Of a stretch of 64,000 bases of DNA, positions 53,692-61,634 are shown piece after piece. The translations under genes were made by a program, and so were the position numbers. Numbering within the stretch: the first letter of the stretch is position 1; each line of letters opens with the position of its first letter. Under the pieces are notes generated by a model. That model worked only from the letters and a program-made list of their open reading frames with translations. It was not told the DNA's origin and searched no databases. Source of the DNA: JAJDFU01 sp964640855. Its GTDB lineage: Bacteria; Bacteroidota; Bacteroidia; Chitinophagales; Saprospiraceae. The DNA lies in contig CAZXIX010000001.1 in assembly GCA_964640855.1 (NCBI GenBank), positions 1-64,000 of the forward strand, written 5' to 3'.

Positions 53692-54663
53692 CTAAAAAAA
53701 GCTTTCGATCAGGGTTTCTTCAGAAATACCTTCGGCCTCGGCTTTGTAGTTGCGTACGATCCGGTGGCGGAGTACCAGAGAAGCCACCGCCTTGACATCC
53801 TCAATATCCGGCGCATACTTTCCGGCAATGGCTGCGTGGCATTTGGCTCCCAATACGAGGTACTGAGAAGCTCTGGGCCCGGCGCCCCAGGAAACATAAT
53901 TATTGGTTTCCGGAATCGCATTGTCGGTACCGGGCCGGGTTTTGGAAACCATCCGCACCGCGTATTCAAGCACATTGTCTGTCACGGGTATCTTGCGGAT
54001 CAGACGCTGGTAAGCCAGGATCTGCTCAGCGGTAATGACGTGATGAAGGTCGTATTGGGGCAGGGCTGTGGTGGTTTTCACCACTTGAAGTTCTTCCTCA
54101 TAAGAAGGATAATCCAGTTTGATGTTGAACATGAAACGGTCGAGCTGGGCTTCCGGCAGAGGGTAGGTCCCTTCCTGCTCGATTGGGTTCTGGGTGGCCA
54201 ATACGAAGAAAGGATTGGGCAAGACATGGCGAGTCCCGGAAACGGTGACCGAGCGCTCTTGCATGGCTTCCAGCAGGGCCGCCTGGGTTTTGGGAGGTGT
54301 CCGGTTGATCTCATCCGCCAGAACGATGTTGGCGAAAAGGGGACCCCGGTTAAACCGGAAGTGCCGGTCTTCATCCAGGATTTCTGATCCGGTGATATCG
54401 CTGGGCATGAGGTCCGGGGTAAACTGGATCCGCTTGAAATCGAGATCCAGAACCTCGGCAATGGTACTGACCAGCAAGGTTTTGGCGAGGCCGGGGACGC
54501 CTACCAGGAGGCTGTGGCCATTGCTGAACAAGCTGATAACAACAGCTCTGACTACTTCTTCCTGACCTACGATCACTTTGCCGATCTCCCGGGTAAGGGT
54601 TTCATAGGATTTACTTAGAGAATCAACAGCTTCTACGTCGGATGAGAATTGAACTTGGGACAT
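53692..54663 (-). CDS. MoxR-type AAA+ ATPase
   Basis: This 323-residue chaperone-like ATPase has Walker A GVPGLAKT (residues 55-62), Walker B VLADEINR (DE at 117-118), sensor 1 ATQNP and the arginine-rich C-terminal lid. MoxR proteins help assemble metal sites or large complexes together with von Willebrand-domain partners. In most Bacteroidota a DUF58 gene and aerotolerance genes follow; here the gene stands alone, so its partner is not visible. Confidence 0.92.
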   Translation of the reverse strand: MSQVQFSSDVEAVDSLSKSYETLTREIGKVIVGQEEVVRAVVISLFSNGHSLLVGVPGLAKTLLVSTIAEVLDLDFKRIQFTPDLMPSDITGSEILDEDRHFRFNRGPLFANIVLADEINRTPPKTQAALLEAMQERSVTVSGTRHVLPNPFFVLATQNPIEQEGTYPLPEAQLDRFMFNIKLDYPSYEEELQVVKTTTALPQYDLHHVITAEQILAYQRLIRKIPVTDNVLEYAVRMVSKTRPGTDNAIPETNNYVSWGAGPRASQYLVLGAKCHAAIAGKYAPDIEDVKAVASLVLRHRIVRNYKAEAEGISEETLIESFF

Positions 54664-54936
54664 GAACGGGTTTTTACTCAGTTACTTCAGGGAACCTTAA
54701 AAATGCGAAAAATCAAGTACAATAAGCTATGAAACGTACCGGTGAATCCCATTGTTTCCCCGATTCCGGACATTAGTCGGGTTTGCCCTACAGAACACCT
54801 GTTTCAGCTGAGTCGGTTGCCCGGAAATAGGATTACATTTCGAAATCAAGGCCGCAGATGGCAGCATGCACATCGGAGGCATTTCCCTTTGGGCATGACC
54901 GGAACCCGATCCTGAAAGAAAAAGTTGATAATCCGC

Positions 54937-56112
54937 ATGGCAAAATCCGTTTCCTTTTCCCGGGGCTTGAGCAGCATTCTGTTTTGGTCTGTTATTTCCG
55001 CCGCTTTCATCGGGCCCGGTACGGTCACCACCACCGCCCAGGCCGGCTCTGCTTTTGGATTGCAGTTGCTCTGGGCATTGGTCTTTTCGATACTCGGGAC
55101 CCTGGTCCTTCAGGAGGCGGCAGCGCGTCTGACCCTAGGGAGCGGAAAAAGCCTGGGGGGTGTTCTGGCCATCCGATACGGAGAAAAAAGCGGGATTCGT
55201 TGGGCATTATTCCTGATTCTATTTCTTGGTTGCTCGGCCTACCAGGCTGGGAATTTGCTGGGAGCCACCGAAGGGCTTGCATTGCTCGGGTTGGAAGACT
55301 GCAAGTGGCCGGCAACGGTACTGGCCGGTTTGGCCATCCTGGTTTTGTTTTCCGGCAGCATCCAGTGGGTAGCCCGATTTCTGGGGCTGGTGGTAGCTTT
55401 TATGGGCTTTGCTTTCATCTACCTGGCGGCGAAAGGAGGAATTGGCCTACACGGTACAGCCGGCTCGCTCTCCGAGATGAACTGGTTGACTCTGAGTTTG
55501 ATCGGCACCACCCTGGTGCCTTACAATCTGTTTTTGGCATCTGGCATCAGCCAGGGGCAGGGATTGCGGGAAATGCGGGTAGGTCTGGCTGGAGCTATCC
55601 TGATCGGGGGCCTGATCTCCATCGCCATCCTGGTGGTAGGAACACAACTCAGCGGACCTTTCGATTTTCAAGCCTTGCGCCTCGCCTTGGAAAGGGGTAT
55701 TGGCTCCGCGGGGGGCACCTTCCTGGCTTTCGGGCTACTCGCCGCCGGATTCACCAGTTCCGTAACCGCACCTCTGGCCGCTGCCGTCACCGCCCGAAGC
55801 CTTTTGGGGGAAGCCTGGACAGAGCCGGGGTGGCGCTATCGATCGGTTTGGCTGGGGGTACTGTTGATCGGGTTGTTGTTCGTCTGGCTGGAAGTGAAGC
55901 CCATCCCGGCCATCATTGCTGCCCAGGGACTCAACGGACTTCTGCTTCCGGCCGTTGCCCTATTCCTCTATGCGGCTATGAACGACCGGCGGATCATGCC
56001 CACCGGCTTTCGAAACAGCCGGATTCAAAATATCCTTTTTCTCCTGGTGGTAGCGGTGGTACTTATTCTGGGAATAAACCAGGTCATACAGGCTGTCTCC
56101 CGGATCGGGTAG
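54937..56112 (+). CDS. Nramp-family transporter with altered metal site
   Basis: From the ATG at 54937 this is 391 residues with about 11 hydrophobic helices. The first helix aligns without gaps to canonical Nramp, but the DPGN metal motif reads GPGT (residues 26-29) and the helix-6 MPH motif reads VPY (in GTTLVPYNLF, about residue 185). Thus the Asp, Asn and Met side chains that bind manganese or iron in Nramp are all absent. The fold is kept, the substrate is doubtful. An in-frame TTG at 54925 would add four residues; the ATG is preferred. Confidence 0.8.
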   Translation: MAKSVSFSRGLSSILFWSVISAAFIGPGTVTTTAQAGSAFGLQLLWALVFSILGTLVLQEAAARLTLGSGKSLGGVLAIRYGEKSGIRWALFLILFLGCSAYQAGNLLGATEGLALLGLEDCKWPATVLAGLAILVLFSGSIQWVARFLGLVVAFMGFAFIYLAAKGGIGLHGTAGSLSEMNWLTLSLIGTTLVPYNLFLASGISQGQGLREMRVGLAGAILIGGLISIAILVVGTQLSGPFDFQALRLALERGIGSAGGTFLAFGLLAAGFTSSVTAPLAAAVTARSLLGEAWTEPGWRYRSVWLGVLLIGLLFVWLEVKPIPAIIAAQGLNGLLLPAVALFLYAAMNDRRIMPTGFRNSRIQNILFLLVVAVVLILGINQVIQAVSRIG

Positions 56113-56129
56113 AGTTGGCCTCAGAGCAC

Positions 56130-56164
56130 AAAAAAAGCCCTTCCGATTTCGGTCGGGAGGGCTT
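56130..56164 (-). terminator. Terminator of the alpha-oxoamine synthase gene
   Basis: On the minus strand a 12-bp stem (56164-56153 with 56146-56135, one G-U pair, 6-base loop) is followed by a run of T residues (56136-56130). It lies about 25 bases after the stop codon at 56190. Confidence 0.75.
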
Positions 56165-56189
56165 ACTAAAGGCTTATGAACCTTTTGGA

Positions 56190-57443
56190 TCAGGCCAATT
56201 GGGTGGAAACGAATTTGAGTTCGCCCTGGTATTCACCTGCTTTCAGCCGTTTGCTCACGGCTATGAAAGCTTCGATGGTCTGATCGATATCCTCTTGCGT
56301 ATGCACGGCGGTAGGGATCATCCGCAGCAGGATCATTCCCTTGGGAATCATAGGATAGATCACCATGCTGCAAAAGATGTTATGCCTGTTGCGAATGTCG
56401 TGGACCAGATTAGCCGCCTCGTAGGGCGTGCCATGCATGTATACGGGCGTCACGCAGGCGTCAGACAATCCGAGATCGAAGCCGGCTTCCAGAAGTCCGT
56501 CCTTCAGGGCATTGGTATTTCGCCAGAGCCTGTCTTTCAACTCGGGCTGCGAACGGATGATCTCCAGCCTGCGGATGTTACCGACGATGAGCGGCATGGG
56601 CAAAGTCTTTGCAAACAGCTGAGAGCGAACGTTGTAGAGCAGGTAATGAATGATATCCCTGTCTCCTGCTACGAAAGCTCCTATGCTGGCCATGGATTTG
56701 GCAAAAGTCGAGAAGTAAAGGTCGATCTCGTCCTGAACGCCTTGCTCCTCTCCGGCACCCGCACCGGTGGCGCCGAGAGTGCCGAAACCGTGTGCATCGT
56801 CAACAAATAGACGGAATTCGTATTTTTTCTTTAGCTCTACGATCTCTTTCAATTTCCCTTGTTCGCCGCGCATGCCGAAAACGCCTTCGGTCACGACCAG
56901 AATGCCTCCGCCGGTCTTGGCGACCAATTCGCTGGCTCTCTTCAATTGTTTTTCGAGGCTATCGATGTTATTGTGCTCAAAGGGCAAACGACGACCAATA
57001 TGGAGGCGAACTCCGTCGTAGATGCAAGCGTGACTGTCGCTGTCGTAGACGACCACATCATGACGTCCGAGGAGGGCATCGATCAGGGATTGAACGCCCT
57101 GGAAACCGAAATTCAGCAGCAGAGCAGCTTCTTTCTGGACAAACTCGGCCAGCTGGGATTCCAGCTGGTAAATGAGTTTATTGTCCCCTGACATGATCCG
57201 GGCTCCCATCGGATAGGCAAGTCCCCAGTCTGCGGCCGCTTCGGCATCGGCCTTTCGCACTTCCGGGTGGTTGGCCAATCCGAGGTAGTTGTTTATGTTC
57301 CAGATGATGTGTTCTTCACCCTGGAATTTCATGCGCGGACCGATCTCGCCTTCCAACTGCGGGAAAGCGTAGTAGCCATGCGCTTCGTGCGCATATTGCC
57401 CCAGAGGCCCGCGGTTACCTGCAAATTTTGCAAATAAGTCCAT
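56190..57443 (-). CDS. PLP-dependent alpha-oxoamine synthase (KBL/SPT-like)
   Basis: From the ATG at 57443 this is 417 residues; a TTG two codons upstream is less likely. It belongs to the family of glycine C-acetyltransferase, serine palmitoyltransferase and related enzymes that join an amino acid to an acyl-CoA with loss of CO2. The PLP lysine is K249 (STFAKSMAS), with D215-D216-A-H (VDDAHGFG) and H138 (DSDSHAC) around the cofactor. The N-terminal region GNRGPLGQYA is typical of a Bacteroidota subgroup distinct from the well-studied Sphingobacterium palmitoyltransferase, so both sphingolipid and threonine-related roles remain open. Confidence 0.8.
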   Translation of the reverse strand: MDLFAKFAGNRGPLGQYAHEAHGYYAFPQLEGEIGPRMKFQGEEHIIWNINNYLGLANHPEVRKADAEAAADWGLAYPMGARIMSGDNKLIYQLESQLAEFVQKEAALLLNFGFQGVQSLIDALLGRHDVVVYDSDSHACIYDGVRLHIGRRLPFEHNNIDSLEKQLKRASELVAKTGGGILVVTEGVFGMRGEQGKLKEIVELKKKYEFRLFVDDAHGFGTLGATGAGAGEEQGVQDEIDLYFSTFAKSMASIGAFVAGDRDIIHYLLYNVRSQLFAKTLPMPLIVGNIRRLEIIRSQPELKDRLWRNTNALKDGLLEAGFDLGLSDACVTPVYMHGTPYEAANLVHDIRNRHNIFCSMVIYPMIPKGMILLRMIPTAVHTQEDIDQTIEAFIAVSKRLKAGEYQGELKFVSTQLA

Positions 57444-57572
57444 ATCCAAATTTTGATTTTAATCGCTTAGTTCCTTGATAATCAAGCAAAACCGATGGGT
57501 CTTGCCGGTTTCTTCACAGCAGGGTCCAGGCGAGTGAATAGGGCTTCAAACAGTTGGTAAAGATAAGTATGT

Positions 57573-58124
57573 TTACCATACTTTCTGAATTAAAGCCGAA
57601 TCAGAAACCCATTGGCTCCATTGCTTATTGTAAGTGTGGAGCCGTTGGGTGGGTAACCCTTGATTGTTTTCCAGGGGTAGCCCCTGATTGGCCCATTCAA
57701 ATATACTGCCGTACAGGTTTTCAACCTGCTCGAACCCTTGCTTTTCGGTCAGTATCCGGCCGACCTTATCGCTTCGGTAACCGACCGAACAGTAGATGAC
57801 GATGGGAGTATCCCGGGCCAGGTTTTCGATCGGGCTGAGGTCCAGATCATTGCCGAAGCCCACCCACAGGGCATGGGGAATATGGCTAATCTCGTATTCC
57901 TCCCGCTTTCTGGCGTCCAGGAAAACGACACTATCTCTTTGATTATAAGCTTCTTGTACCCCAATTAATTGGGTTTGGAAGGGAAGGAGCCCGACCAGCA
58001 TCCGATCGAAGGCGGGGTTGGTCAAAGCGGGCCGGGTCTCTGGAGCCGACTGTCCGCAGGCAAACAGGGTAGAGCCGAGCAGCAAAAGGCACAATATTTT
58101 CCGTGCGAAAAGTAAGAGAGGCAT
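57573..58124 (-). CDS. Rhodanese-domain lipoprotein (second)
   Basis: This 183-residue protein has a lipoprotein signal ending LFAC (Cys23) and a rhodanese domain with active-site Cys112 in CSVGYRS. LDARKREEYEISHIPHA is the typical substrate-loop approach. About 35 extra residues follow the domain. It starts 4 bases after the stop codon of mvaD on the same strand, so the two are co-transcribed. It is not closely similar to the rhodanese lipoprotein at 8622-9014. Confidence 0.85.
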   Translation of the reverse strand: MPLLLFARKILCLLLLGSTLFACGQSAPETRPALTNPAFDRMLVGLLPFQTQLIGVQEAYNQRDSVVFLDARKREEYEISHIPHALWVGFGNDLDLSPIENLARDTPIVIYCSVGYRSDKVGRILTEKQGFEQVENLYGSIFEWANQGLPLENNQGLPTQRLHTYNKQWSQWVSDSALIQKVW

Positions 58125-58128
58125 ACAC

Positions 58129-59217
58129 TCAAATTTTTACGGAACCTTGACCGACTGCATCTTCGATCACCTGCTGATCCTGGCAAAGGGGCTTGAGTTC
58201 CGACCGGATGAAAGTCTTTACTTCTTCTGCCGAGGTATCCGGATAGAGGAGATGCAGATTGGGGCCGGCGTCCAGGGTAAAATACAGGGGACAGCGGGTT
58301 TCTTCACGGAATTGCCGGACTTTCCGGATGAGGGTGATGGTGTTGGGTTCCAGGAGGATGAAAGGCGGCTTGGAGGACATCATCAAGCCGTGCAAGGTCA
58401 GGGCTTCCTGTTCAAGGACCTGTCCGAACAGATCCAGATCTCCGCTGGCCAGAGCCTTCAACATGCTGGCCAGGTTGTTATTGGCCTGCTGAAAACGTAT
58501 TTCTGCGAATGGGTGATTTTTCATCAGCTGATGCCCGGCTGTGCTGGAGACTTCTTTTTTCTTGCGGCTGACCAGCAAAATGTCGTCGTGAAAGGAATGG
58601 AAAACGGGATCGGTTTTCTCCTGGATGCCAATGGCAAATTCCTGGCTGGCCTCCGGGAGCTGCTCGTTTTGCCCCCATACAGCGGCTACGGGGAACAGAG
58701 ACCGGCAGGCGCTTCCCGAACCCAAGCGGGCGACGTAGGAGGCTTTGCGCAGAAATTCATTTTTGTCCCCGGGTGTTTCAAAGAGGATTTGCTCCAGATC
58801 GCAGAGTCCCAGGGCCAGGGCGCTCATGGCGGAAGCGGAGGAGGCAATGCCGGTAGAATGCGGAAAGCTGTTCTGGGATTCGATCCTCAAACGGAGTTGA
58901 GCGAGAAAAGGGAAAACAGGCTCTAAAGACTCGAGGTATTTCTGAATCCGCCCGGCGAAGGACGGATTGGGTTTTCCTTCGAACCGGAATTCGAGTTCTA
59001 TTCCCGGATTAGGGGTTTCTTTCGGGGAGTAAAAAATCTTCGTTTCCGTGTAGGCTTCCTGTAGGGTGAGGCTTACCGAGGGGTTGGCGGGCATCTGCCG
59101 GCCATATTTCCCCCAATATTTAACCAGGGCAATATTGGAAGGGCTGCGCCAGGCAACCTGGCCCTTTTCAGAGAATCCCGTCTGCAAAACCCTTTTCGGG
59201 TTATCGTATCGTTCCAT
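58129..59217 (-). CDS. mvaD: Diphosphomevalonate decarboxylase
   Basis: This 362-residue GHMP-family enzyme makes isopentenyl diphosphate in the mevalonate pathway. The motifs NIALVKYWGK near the N terminus and FPHSTGIASSASAMSALAL (the ATP loop) are diagnostic. Its presence shows that this organism uses the mevalonate route, consistent with its clade, and supplies precursors for the crt operon. It is preceded by a 180-base region containing a parS-like palindrome. Confidence 0.93.
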   Translation of the reverse strand: MERYDNPKRVLQTGFSEKGQVAWRSPSNIALVKYWGKYGRQMPANPSVSLTLQEAYTETKIFYSPKETPNPGIELEFRFEGKPNPSFAGRIQKYLESLEPVFPFLAQLRLRIESQNSFPHSTGIASSASAMSALALGLCDLEQILFETPGDKNEFLRKASYVARLGSGSACRSLFPVAAVWGQNEQLPEASQEFAIGIQEKTDPVFHSFHDDILLVSRKKKEVSSTAGHQLMKNHPFAEIRFQQANNNLASMLKALASGDLDLFGQVLEQEALTLHGLMMSSKPPFILLEPNTITLIRKVRQFREETRCPLYFTLDAGPNLHLLYPDTSAEEVKTFIRSELKPLCQDQQVIEDAVGQGSVKI

Positions 59218-59322
59218 TTCCGGTCAGCCTTTTGATTTGGATCCATGGTCAAGGCTGCAAAATTATAAAAAGGGAGGTAATGGGAGTGTGGAAAGAATCA
59301 CGGTTGTCCATACTGCAGCGGA

Positions 59323-59338
59323 TGTTCCACGTGGAACA
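59323..59338. other. parS-like centromere site (ParB-binding)
   Basis: TGTTCCACGTGGAACA is a perfect 16-bp palindrome identical to chromosomal parS sequences known from Pseudomonas. It lies in the non-coding region between thrC and mvaD. ParB loading at such sites drives origin segregation. A second copy lies 410 bases away at 59733-59748. Confidence 0.75.
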
Positions 59339-59397
59339 ATCATGCCATCGGACTGCGCCTTGGGCCCTATGTCTGTGCCGCAGGATCTGGCGGTGAA

Positions 59398-60708
59398 TCA
59401 TGGGCATGTGTGCAGGAAAGCTTTGAGCTCGGAGAACCGGGCTTCTATTTTTTGGGCGTTTCCTTCTCGGTGCTGAAGTCGGAGCAGGGGTTCGGGAATG
59501 TCCGGTGGGTGGCCGATCGCCTTTTCGATGACCGGGATGAATTTGGCGGGATGGGCCGTAGCCAGCACGACGGTCTGTTCGTCGGGCTTGATGGATCGGA
59601 ATTTCGTGGCCGCCAACAGGCCTACTGCCGTGTGCGGGCATGGTAAATAGCCGAATTTCTCCAGGGAAGCGCCGATCGCCTGCAATGTTTCTTCGTCGGA
59701 AAAATAAAATCCGGAGATATTTCTTTGCATCAGGTTCCACGTGGAACCATACAGGTCGAGAAGACGAACGAAATTGGACGGATTGCCTACGTCCATGGCG
59801 TTGGACAAGGTGGGAATTGAGGCCTGAGGTTCGAAAATTTGCGTTTCCAGGTAATGGGGAACAATCTTGTTGGCGTTGGTGGCAGCTACGAAATGATGGG
59901 CAGGTAATCCCATCCGCTGGGCCAGGATGCCGGCCGTCAGGTTTCCGAAATTACCACTCGGCACGACGAAAGTGGTAGACTTTTCCTTTCTTTTGATCTG
60001 TTTCCAGCCTTCCACGTAGTAAAAAGACTGCGGAATCAGGCGAGCAATATTGATGGAATTGGCTGAACTCAATCTCAACCTTTGTTTGAGCTCGGCATCC
60101 AAAAAGGCCTGCTTGACCATCTGCTGGCAATCATCGAAATTGCCATTCACCTCCAGCGGAAAAATATTTCCCCCCCAGGTAGTCAATTGTTTTTCCTGAA
60201 GGGGGCTCACTTTCCCGGAAGGAAACAAGATCACCACCCGGATACCGGGAGTCTCGAAAAAACCGGCGGCTACGGCCCCACCGGTATCCCCTGAGGTGGC
60301 TACCAATATGGTAAGTTCCCGATCGGCATTCCGATTGAAATAGCTCATCAGGCGGGCCATGAACCGGGCCCCGAAATCTTTGAAAGCTAAAGAGGGTCCG
60401 TGGAAAAGCTCGAGGATATGCAGGTCAGGGGTCAAGGACAGCAGGGGTGCCGGAAAGGAAATGGCCCCGTGGATGATAGACTCCAACTCCTGCTCCGGCA
60501 GACTGTCTCCCAGAAGGCTCCGGCTCATCCGGAAAGAAAGTTCCGGAAAAGAGAGGCCCTCCAACGCATCCCAGAAATCGATAGGAAGCTTTGGAATGGC
60601 GGACGGCATATACAGCCCATTATCCGGGGGTAATCCCCGCATGACCGCCTCCTCCAGGCTGACCCGCTCATTCCGGTTTCGGGTAGAATACAGTTCCATT
60701 TTCAGCAT
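59398..60708 (-). CDS. thrC: Threonine synthase
   Basis: This 436-residue PLP enzyme converts O-phosphohomoserine to threonine. The PLP lysine is K110 in HGPSLAFKDFGARF. The ATG at 60708 overlaps the thrB stop codon (ATGCTGA), and an alternative ATG at 60699 gives MELYS; the frame extends further upstream but that part is the overlapping thrB region. It is the last gene of thrA-thrB-thrC. A parS-like palindrome is embedded in its coding sequence. Confidence 0.93.
   Translation of the reverse strand: MLKMELYSTRNRNERVSLEEAVMRGLPPDNGLYMPSAIPKLPIDFWDALEGLSFPELSFRMSRSLLGDSLPEQELESIIHGAISFPAPLLSLTPDLHILELFHGPSLAFKDFGARFMARLMSYFNRNADRELTILVATSGDTGGAVAAGFFETPGIRVVILFPSGKVSPLQEKQLTTWGGNIFPLEVNGNFDDCQQMVKQAFLDAELKQRLRLSSANSINIARLIPQSFYYVEGWKQIKRKEKSTTFVVPSGNFGNLTAGILAQRMGLPAHHFVAATNANKIVPHYLETQIFEPQASIPTLSNAMDVGNPSNFVRLLDLYGSTWNLMQRNISGFYFSDEETLQAIGASLEKFGYLPCPHTAVGLLAATKFRSIKPDEQTVVLATAHPAKFIPVIEKAIGHPPDIPEPLLRLQHREGNAQKIEARFSELKAFLHTCP
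59733..59748. other. Second parS-like site, inside thrC
   Basis: GGTTCCACGTGGAACC is a perfect 16-bp palindrome sharing the 14-bp core GTTCCACGTGGAAC with the site at 59323. It encodes Gly-Ser-Thr-Trp-Asn within threonine synthase. Two sites so close together are the arrangement expected for a ParB-binding region. Confidence 0.7.
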
Positions 60709-61634
60709 TTTACGGCACCCTGCGGATTGATACCGGATTGGAAAATTTGGGATGAGATCTTGCGATCCGCAAATGCCTTTTCCATGGCGATGCCTACTTC
60801 CTCGGCGACCAGGGTGTTGGGACTCAAGGCAAAAATGGCCGGCCCGGCCCCTGAAATGCTGCATCCCAGGGCCCCGGCCTTTCGGGCAGCGTCCTTCACC
60901 TCATAGAAATTCGGGATCAGCCCGGCCCGCTGGGGCTCTATGATCAAGTCCTCCATAGAACGAGCGATCAGGTCCAGGTCTGAATTGAACAAACCGGCTA
61001 CCAACCCGCCCAGATTGGCGCTTTGCTGAATGTGATCGGTGAGTTTAACCCGCGGAGCCAGCACAGCTCGTGAGTCTTTTGTCAATACCTGAATGTCCGG
61101 CAGAATGATCGTGATCCGGAGACCGGCCGGAGCGTGAAGCCGAACCACATCCAGATCCGCATTGCTCCGGACCAGGATTATGCCTCCCAGCAAACAGGGC
61201 GCGATATTATCCGCATGCCAGGCTCCGTCGGCCGCGTGTTCCCCGGCTACGGCAAAGGGCAGGAGCTCTCTTTTCTCAAAAGGCCGGCCCAGCAATTCGT
61301 TGGCAGCCATCGCTCCGGCTACAGCAGAGCAAGCACTGGAACCCATCCCGGTTCCGAACGGCATTTTTTTGTGGATCTCCATTTCCATGCCAAAGGAGGA
61401 TTCGCCCAAGGCCTCCAGCAACCGGACCGCCGCTACGCCGGCCGTGTTTTTACGCACATCGGTCGGTAACTTTCCCTCGGCTCCCAGGATCTGGGAAATA
61501 CTTACCCCCGGCTGGTCGCAGGGGCGAGCGATGATCTCGTCGCCCGGGGACTCCAGCGCCAGACCCAGTATATCATATCCCACCGCGAGGTTGGCCACAC
61601 TGGCGGGCGCGAAGATTTTTATTCCTGCTCGCAT
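60702..61634 (-). CDS. thrB: Homoserine kinase
   Basis: This 310-residue GHMP kinase phosphorylates homoserine. The ATP loop MPFGTGMGSSACSA and the N-terminal FAPASVANLAVGYD are diagnostic. Its ATG shares one base with the thrA stop codon (TGATG), and its stop codon overlaps the thrC start, so the three genes are translationally coupled. Confidence 0.96.
   Translation of the reverse strand: MRAGIKIFAPASVANLAVGYDILGLALESPGDEIIARPCDQPGVSISQILGAEGKLPTDVRKNTAGVAAVRLLEALGESSFGMEMEIHKKMPFGTGMGSSACSAVAGAMAANELLGRPFEKRELLPFAVAGEHAADGAWHADNIAPCLLGGIILVRSNADLDVVRLHAPAGLRITIILPDIQVLTKDSRAVLAPRVKLTDHIQQSANLGGLVAGLFNSDLDLIARSMEDLIIEPQRAGLIPNFYEVKDAARKAGALGCSISGAGPAIFALSPNTLVAEEVGIAMEKAFADRKISSQIFQSGINPQGAVKC

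Noticed and set aside
54858..56810. 650-codon plus-strand open frame across the Nramp gene and the 3' part of the next gene
   Set aside because: It is a frame shadow of the Nramp reading frame and continues into antisense of the oxoamine synthase; its composition is Arg/Gly/Pro-rich nonsense.
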